Below, piece after piece: positions 6,451 through 13,993 of a DNA stretch of 13,993 nucleotides; within the stretch, counting starts at the first letter, position 1, and the number at the start of each line of letters is the position of its first letter. The position numbers and the translations under genes are program-made. Below the pieces are notes generated by a model. The model was not told where the DNA came from, searched no databases, and saw only the letters and a program-made list of their open reading frames with translations. Source of the stretch: an uncultured Actinomycetes bacterium (GTDB taxonomy: Bacteria > Actinomycetota > Actinomycetes > S36-B12); assembly GCA_937902285.1 (NCBI GenBank), contig CALGTB010000173.1:1-13993 (forward strand), given 5' to 3'.

Positions 6451-7025
6451 ACACGTCTCCCTGGGGAGCCTTCACCGCCGACTACACGCAGCAGGCCACG
6501 GTGACCGACTGGCCCGTTCGCATCGCACTCGTCGCCGTCGTGCTGGGCCTCATCGCCCTCGCCCTGTGGGGCATGCGCCGGGGCTGGCGTCGTCGCCAGC
6601 GGTCCCAGTCATGGATCGCCGAGCCGATGGAGGCGCCGCCGGATGCGGGAGCGCTCGGTGCCCCGGTGCCCGGGCTCTTCGTGGGCACCGCGATCCACGG
6701 CGACTGGATGAACCGTGTGGTGGTGTTCGACCTCGGCGTCCGCAGCCGCGCGGACGCCTCCTGGGGGCAGGACGGCCTGTGGTTCGAGCGAGAGGGCGCC
6801 CGCGACCTGTTCGTGCCGGCGGCGGCTGTCGAGTCGATCCGCACCGACCGGGGTGTCGCCGGCACCGTGCGCGCCCGGGACAGCGTCATCGTCGTGACGT
6901 GGCGGCTGGGCGAGGCCGTGCTCGATACGGGCTTCCGGGCGGACGACACCGACGGGCACGGGACTGTGTTGGATGGCCTCACCGCGACGTTCGCGGCGAG
7001 CGCACACGAGGCGGGGGAGAAGTGA
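6447..7025 (+). CDS. Uncharacterised one-TM membrane protein with PH-like domain, conserved in actinobacterial pyr operons
   Basis: This 192-residue protein has a short N-terminal segment, one hydrophobic helix at about 24-43 (RIALVAVVLGLIALALWGM), and then a strongly basic stretch (RRGWRRRQR, ~44-52). By the positive-inside rule the large C-terminal part should be cytoplasmic. That part looks like a small beta-rich domain: GLFVGTAIHGDWMNRV (~76-91), FDLGVRSRA (~94-102), GLWFEREGARDLFVP (~110-124) and TWRLGEAVLDTGFR (~151-164). I recall the same kind of gene, Rv1382, between pyrC and carA in M. tuberculosis, and such proteins are often labelled PH-like or 'transporter' without experiment. No catalytic motif is visible. 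It overlaps pyrC by ATGA and carA by GTGA, so it must be co-translated with the pathway. Its function is unknown; anchoring pathway enzymes at the membrane or a role in transport are only guesses. Confidence 0.85.
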   Translation: MNTSPWGAFTADYTQQATVTDWPVRIALVAVVLGLIALALWGMRRGWRRRQRSQSWIAEPMEAPPDAGALGAPVPGLFVGTAIHGDWMNRVVVFDLGVRSRADASWGQDGLWFEREGARDLFVPAAAVESIRTDRGVAGTVRARDSVIVVTWRLGEAVLDTGFRADDTDGHGTVLDGLTATFAASAHEAGEK

Positions 7026-8160
7026 CCACGGATCGGCTCGACCAGCCCGCAGTGCTCGTGCTCGAGGACGGCCGGACGTCGCACGGGCGGGCCTACGGCG
7101 CGCTCGGCACGACCTTCGGGGAGGCCGTGTTCTCGACGGGCATGAGCGGCTATCAGGAGACGCTCACCGATCCCTCGTACCACCGGCAGGTCGTCATCAT
7201 GACGGCGCCGCACATCGGCAACACCGGCATGAACGACGAGGACGGCGAGTCCTCCCGCATCTGGGTGTCGGGCTACGTCGTGCGCGACCCGTCGCGCATC
7301 TCGTCCAACTGGCGGGCGACGCGCGGACTCGAGGACCAGTTGCGCGACCAGGGGATCGTGGGGATCAGCGGAGTCGACACGCGCGCACTGACCCGCCACC
7401 TGCGCGAGCGGGGCGCGATGAGGGTCGGGATCTTCAGCGGAGCCGCGGCCCTGCGCACGCCGGCCGAGCTGCTCGCCGAGGTGCAGGCGAGCCCCGAGAT
7501 GGCAGGGGCCGACCTCACGGGCGACGTGTCGACGGCGCGGGCGTATGTCGTGCCGGCGGTCGGCGAGCGACGCTTCACGGTGGCCGCGATCGACCTCGGC
7601 ATCAAGTCGATGACCCCGCACCAGATGGCGCTGCGCGGCATCGAGGTGCACGTCATGCCGGCCCGGTCCACGACCGAGGAGATCATGGCGGTGCGCCCGG
7701 ACGGGGTCTTCTTCTCCAACGGGCCGGGCGATCCGGCCACGGCCGATCACGCCGTCTCGGTCATGACCGACCTGCTCGCCGCCCGCATCCCGGTCTTCGG
7801 CATCTGCTTCGGGAACCAGGTCCTCGGCCGTGCACTGGGACTGGGCACCTACAAGCTCCGGTACGGGCACCGCGGCATCAACCAGCCGGTCCAGGACCTC
7901 GCCACGGGCCGGGTGGCCGTCACCGCCCACAATCACGGCTTCGCTGTCGACGCCCCGAGGACGGGTGACTTCGACACGCCCTTCGGCCGTGCGCGGGTGA
8001 GTCACGTCTGCCTCAACGACGACGTCGTCGAGGGGCTGCGCTGCCTCGACGTGCCGGCCTTCAGCGTGCAGTACCACCCGGAGGCGGCGGCCGGGCCGCA
8101 TGACGCCGACTACCTCTTCGACGAGTTCACCCAGCTCATGGCAGAACGGCAGGTCGGCTG

Positions 8161-8161
<1 letters not shown>
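7022..8161 (+). CDS. carA: Carbamoyl-phosphate synthase small (glutaminase) subunit
   Basis: CarA hydrolyses glutamine and channels ammonia to CarB. The 379-residue chain has the N-terminal small-subunit domain (VFSTGMSGYQETLTDPSY, ~37-54; GNTGMNDED, ~67-75; GVDTRALTRHLRERG, ~117-131) followed by a class I glutamine amidotransferase domain. The catalytic triad is visible: C262 in FGICFGNQ, H352 and E354 in QYHPEA. The nucleophile loop reads GICFGNQ rather than the E. coli GICLGHQ, a variant I associate with actinobacteria. The start is GTG at 7022, preceded by GGGGGAGAA and overlapping the previous stop (GTGA). The stop and the carB ATG share one base (TGATG), as expected for subunits of one complex. 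Confidence 0.97.
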
Positions 8162-11478
<3,317 letters not shown>

Positions 11479-11480
11479 AC

Positions 11481-12335
11481 GTGCCGGTTCAGGTCAAGGG
11501 CGAGGTGCTCGACATCCGCCGGGTCGGCTCCTACCAGGTGCTGTCGCTCACGGCGCCCGGCATCTCCGACATCGCGCGTCCCGGGCACTTCGTCACCCTC
11601 GGTATCGGGGGCGAGGAGTCGAGCATGCTGCTGCGTCGGGCCTTCGCCATCCACCAGGTGCAGTCGCGCGGCGTCTACGGCGGCACCCTCGACGTGGTCA
11701 TCGGCGTGCATGGCAAGGGCACCCGCTGGCTGTCGGAGCGGCGTCGCCACGACGTCATCGACATCGTCGGCCCGCTCGGCCGCCCCTTCATCCTCCCCAG
11801 GGAGCGGGTGGCCTGCGTCCTCGTGGGCGGCGGATACGGATCCGCGCCCATGTTCATGCTGGCCGAGCAGCTACGCGAGCGTGGCTGCCGCGTCGACGTG
11901 GTCGTCGGCGCAGCGACGGAGGAGAGGCTCTTCGGGGTCCTCGAGCTCAAGCGGCTCGCATCGACACTGACGATCACCACGGACGACGGCTCGCTCGGGG
12001 AGAGAGGCCGGGTCACGGACGTGCTGCCCGAGCTGATGGACCGGGTCGACGCCGCGCTCGTCTACGCGTGCGGGCCGATGGGCATGCTGCAGGCGGTGGC
12101 CGACATGGCAACCGCCAGGCGGATCTACAGCCAGTGCGCGGTCGAGGAGGCCATGGCCTGCGGCATCGGGGTGTGCATGACCTGCGTGATCCCCGTCGTC
12201 GGCGAGGACGGGGTCACGCGCATGCTGCGCTCGTGCGTCGAAGGCCCCGTCTTCCGCGGCGACCGCGTGCGCTGGTCCGACGTCGGCACGATCCCGCCCG
12301 ACACGCTGGGCGCACCGGTCGAGGGAGGCCACTGA
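11481..12335 (+). CDS. pyrK: Dihydroorotate dehydrogenase electron-transfer subunit PyrK
   Basis: PyrK carries FAD and a [2Fe-2S] cluster and moves electrons from the PyrD flavin to NAD+. The 284-residue chain has a ferredoxin-reductase-like order. A beta-barrel FAD domain includes RPGHFVTLGI and LLRRAFAIHQV (~50-60). A nucleotide-binding domain follows, with VLVGGGYGSAPMFMLAEQL (~113-131) and YACGPMGML (~195-203). The C-terminal cluster loop is CGIGVCMTC (C227, C232, C235) plus C252 in RSCVEGPVF, the arrangement known from Lactococcus PyrK. All four ligands are intact. The start is GTG at 11481, with GGAAGGGG ending 6 nt upstream, overlapping the end of carB. It sits directly before pyrD, sharing one base (TGATG), which supports a PyrD-PyrK complex. 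The protein is slightly longer than many homologues (~255-275 aa). Confidence 0.94.
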   Translation: MPVQVKGEVLDIRRVGSYQVLSLTAPGISDIARPGHFVTLGIGGEESSMLLRRAFAIHQVQSRGVYGGTLDVVIGVHGKGTRWLSERRRHDVIDIVGPLGRPFILPRERVACVLVGGGYGSAPMFMLAEQLRERGCRVDVVVGAATEERLFGVLELKRLASTLTITTDDGSLGERGRVTDVLPELMDRVDAALVYACGPMGMLQAVADMATARRIYSQCAVEEAMACGIGVCMTCVIPVVGEDGVTRMLRSCVEGPVFRGDRVRWSDVGTIPPDTLGAPVEGGH

Positions 12336-13357
12336 TGACGCGTGCCGTGATCTCCTCGGGACCGATCGGCGGCAACGAGCCGGTCGTCCACATCGACATG
12401 AGCACCGACCTGGACGGCATCCTCATGCCGAGCCCGGTCCTGACGGCCTCCGGCTGCGCCGCCGCGGGACGTGAGCTCGACCAGTTCTTCGACATCACGC
12501 GCATCGGTGCGGTCGTCACCAAGAGCGTCATGCTCCAGCCGCGATCGGGCCGGGCGACCCCGAGGATGGCCGAGACGCCGAGCGGCATGCTCAACTCGAT
12601 CGGGCTTCAGGGTCCGGGCATCGATGTCTTCCTCGAGAAGGACCTCGCCTGGCTCACCGACCGGGGCGCGCGCACGATCGTGTCCATCGCCGGCGGCACC
12701 GTCGACGAGTACGCCAAGCTCGCGGCGCGGCTTCGGGTGTCGGAGGGGGTCGCGGGCATCGAGGTCAACATCTCCTGCCCCAACGTCGAGAACCGGGGCC
12801 AGGTGTTCGCGTGCGATCCGGACATGGCGGCGAGCGTCATCCAGGCCGTCAAGCGTCACAGCGATCCCCGCACCCCGATCTTCGCGAAGCTGTCGCCCGA
12901 CGTCACGGACATCGTCGCGGTCGCCGGCTCCGTCGTTCGGGCAGGTGCCACCGGCGTCTCCGTCATCAACACGATGCTCGGCATGGTGATCAACCCCGAC
13001 ACCATGCGGCCGCACCTGGCGGGTATCACCGGAGGGCTGTCCGGCCCGGCCATCCGACCGGTGGCGGTGCGGTGCGTGTGGCAGATCCGGCAGGCGTTCC
13101 CCGATCTCCCCATCATCGGGATGGGCGGCATCCGCACCGGCCTGGATGCCCTCGAGTTCATCCTCGCGGGCGCCAATGCCGTCTCGGTGGGCACCGTCGT
13201 CTTCCACGACCCGTCCTCGCCCATGCGCATCCACGAGGAGCTCGAGCAGGCCCTCGTCGATCGGGGCTTCCGGAGCCTGGCGGGGGCGGTCTCGTACGCC
13301 CACCGCCCGCCGGATCCGGTCTTCGAGGAGGACGACCTTGACTTCATCAGCGAGTAG
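12335..13357 (+). CDS. pyrD: Dihydroorotate dehydrogenase, class 1B catalytic subunit
   Basis: PyrD oxidises dihydroorotate to orotate using FMN in a TIM barrel. The catalytic base is a cysteine, C148 in VNISCPNVENRG, which marks class 1; class 2 quinone-linked enzymes have serine there. K63 in VVTKSVM, K185 in FAKLSPDV, INTMLGM (~211-217) and IIGMGGIRTGLDALEFILAG (~260-279) support the assignment. No membrane-anchoring helix is present. With pyrK directly upstream, it should form the NAD+-linked PyrD2-PyrK2 enzyme. At 340 aa it is longer than usual (~305-312): about 22 extra residues precede STDLDGILMPSP, and a tail rich in D and E ends the protein. The ATG at 12335 has GGGAGG 6 nt upstream; the internal ATG at 12398 has none. 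The last 20 nt overlap pyrF. Confidence 0.95.
   Translation: MTRAVISSGPIGGNEPVVHIDMSTDLDGILMPSPVLTASGCAAAGRELDQFFDITRIGAVVTKSVMLQPRSGRATPRMAETPSGMLNSIGLQGPGIDVFLEKDLAWLTDRGARTIVSIAGGTVDEYAKLAARLRVSEGVAGIEVNISCPNVENRGQVFACDPDMAASVIQAVKRHSDPRTPIFAKLSPDVTDIVAVAGSVVRAGATGVSVINTMLGMVINPDTMRPHLAGITGGLSGPAIRPVAVRCVWQIRQAFPDLPIIGMGGIRTGLDALEFILAGANAVSVGTVVFHDPSSPMRIHEELEQALVDRGFRSLAGAVSYAHRPPDPVFEEDDLDFISE
13325..13340 (+). promoter_or_regulatory. Ribosome-binding site and TTG start of pyrF inside pyrD
   Basis: GAGGAGG at 13325-13331 lies 6 nt before a TTG codon at 13338-13340, within the last codons of pyrD (the acidic EED segment). The alternative in-frame ATG at 13380 has no ribosome-binding site and would cut off the first beta strand of PyrF, so the TTG is the better start. 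Confidence 0.75.
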
Positions 13358-13993
13358 CCGCGCTCCCATCGCGGTCGCGATGGACGCCCCGTCGCTGACG
13401 GTCCTGTCTGCGTGGGTGGCCGCCGTGGCCGACGCGGTGTCGACCGTCAAGGTGGGCCTCGAGGTGTTCTGCCGGGACGGCGGAGCGGCCGTCCACGCAG
13501 CGCGGCTCGCGGCCGAGCCGGCCGGCGGCGTCGACGTCTTCCTCGACCTCAAGCTGCACGACATCCCGGCCACGGTCCGCGGCGCCTGCCTGGCCGTCGC
13601 CGCGCTGGAGCCGGCCTACCTCACGGTCCATGCGGCGGGCGGAGCGGAGATGATCGCCGCCGCGGCGGAGGCGCTGCCGCAGACCCGCATCACGGCGGTC
13701 ACCGTGCTGACATCGCTGGATGACCGTGTGCTGGAGTCCATCGGCATGGCCGGTCCGAGCGAGGCCGCAGCCGTCCGCCTCGCCGTCCTCGCAGTGGGCG
13801 CCGGTGCCCGCGCCATCGTCTGCTCCCCCCAGGAGGTCGCCGCCATCCGCGCGGCCGTGGGGCCGGACGTCACCCTCATCACGCCGGGGGTCCGTCCCGC
13901 CGGGGCGTCGCTGGACGACCAGCGCCGGGTGGCCACGCCGGCCCGGGCCATCGCCGACGGGGCCGACCTGCTGGTGATCGGCCGGCCCATCAC
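13338..13993 (+). CDS. pyrF: Orotidine 5'-phosphate decarboxylase, group I (3'-truncated)
   Basis: PyrF decarboxylates OMP to UMP, the last step of the pathway. The visible 218 residues run off the window edge at GRPI, within the phosphate-binding end of the barrel; about 10-20 residues are likely missing. Group I residues are all visible, counted from the TTG start: D16 in IAVAMDAP, K38 in STVKVGLEVF, and the catalytic D70, K72 and D75 in DLKLHDIP. TPGVRP (~182-187) and VIGRPI (~213-218) bind phosphate. The ATG at 13380 would remove IAVA just before D16, so translation must begin upstream. The only suitable codon is TTG 13338, 6 nt after GAGGAGG, giving a 20-nt overlap with pyrD. The protein resembles the short Bacillus/E. 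coli type rather than the longer (~275 aa) group found in mycobacteria. Confidence 0.92.
   Translation, partial: MTSSASSRAPIAVAMDAPSLTVLSAWVAAVADAVSTVKVGLEVFCRDGGAAVHAARLAAEPAGGVDVFLDLKLHDIPATVRGACLAVAALEPAYLTVHAAGGAEMIAAAAEALPQTRITAVTVLTSLDDRVLESIGMAGPSEAAAVRLAVLAVGAGARAIVCSPQEVAAIRAAVGPDVTLITPGVRPAGASLDDQRRVATPARAIADGADLLVIGRPI

Overview
The window is a gene-dense stretch of a high-GC, almost certainly actinobacterial chromosome. The evidence is strong G/C at third codon positions, GTG and TTG starts, actinobacterial-type -10 boxes, and a pyr gene order (pyrR-pyrB-pyrC-membrane gene-carA-carB) like that of Mycobacterium tuberculosis Rv1379-Rv1384. All genes are on the + strand. I see no mobile elements, tRNA or rRNA genes, CRISPR array, phage genes or broken genes. 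The family-level assignment is uncertain. A class 1B PyrD/PyrK pair and a group I PyrF inside the operon argue against mycobacteria, corynebacteria and Streptomyces; a propionibacterial-type or related actinobacterium is possible.

Layout. Positions 1-2079 hold the 3' end of gltB and complete gltD, the two subunits of NADPH-glutamate synthase. After a 42-bp gap comes pyk (2122-3555), pyruvate kinase, which looks leaderless. The only longer intergenic region (3556-3665, 110 bp) holds a GC-rich hairpin, an 11-bp direct repeat, a candidate promoter and a clear PyrR-binding RNA hairpin whose lower stem covers the pyrR Shine-Dalgarno sequence. From 3666 to the right edge runs one tightly packed operon: pyrR, pyrB, pyrC, a one-TM membrane protein gene of unknown function, carA, carB, pyrK, pyrD and pyrF (truncated by the window end).

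How the genes work together. CarAB makes carbamoyl phosphate from glutamine, bicarbonate and ATP. PyrB joins it to aspartate and PyrC cyclises the product to dihydroorotate. PyrD with its electron-transfer partner PyrK oxidises this to orotate, and PyrF decarboxylates OMP to UMP. PyrE (orotate phosphoribosyltransferase) is not in view. UMP-bound PyrR probably represses translation from the leader hairpin. Consecutive cistrons overlap or nearly touch (4, 4, 4, 4 and 1 nt overlaps, a 2 nt gap, then 1 and 20 nt overlaps), so repression at pyrR could spread by translational coupling.

Novelty. This is mainly core metabolism, and I do not see an undescribed defence or mobile system. The items most worth a second look are the PyrR translational switch, the uncharacterised membrane protein embedded in the pyr operon, the class 1B PyrDK plus group I PyrF module, and the TTG start of pyrF inside pyrD.
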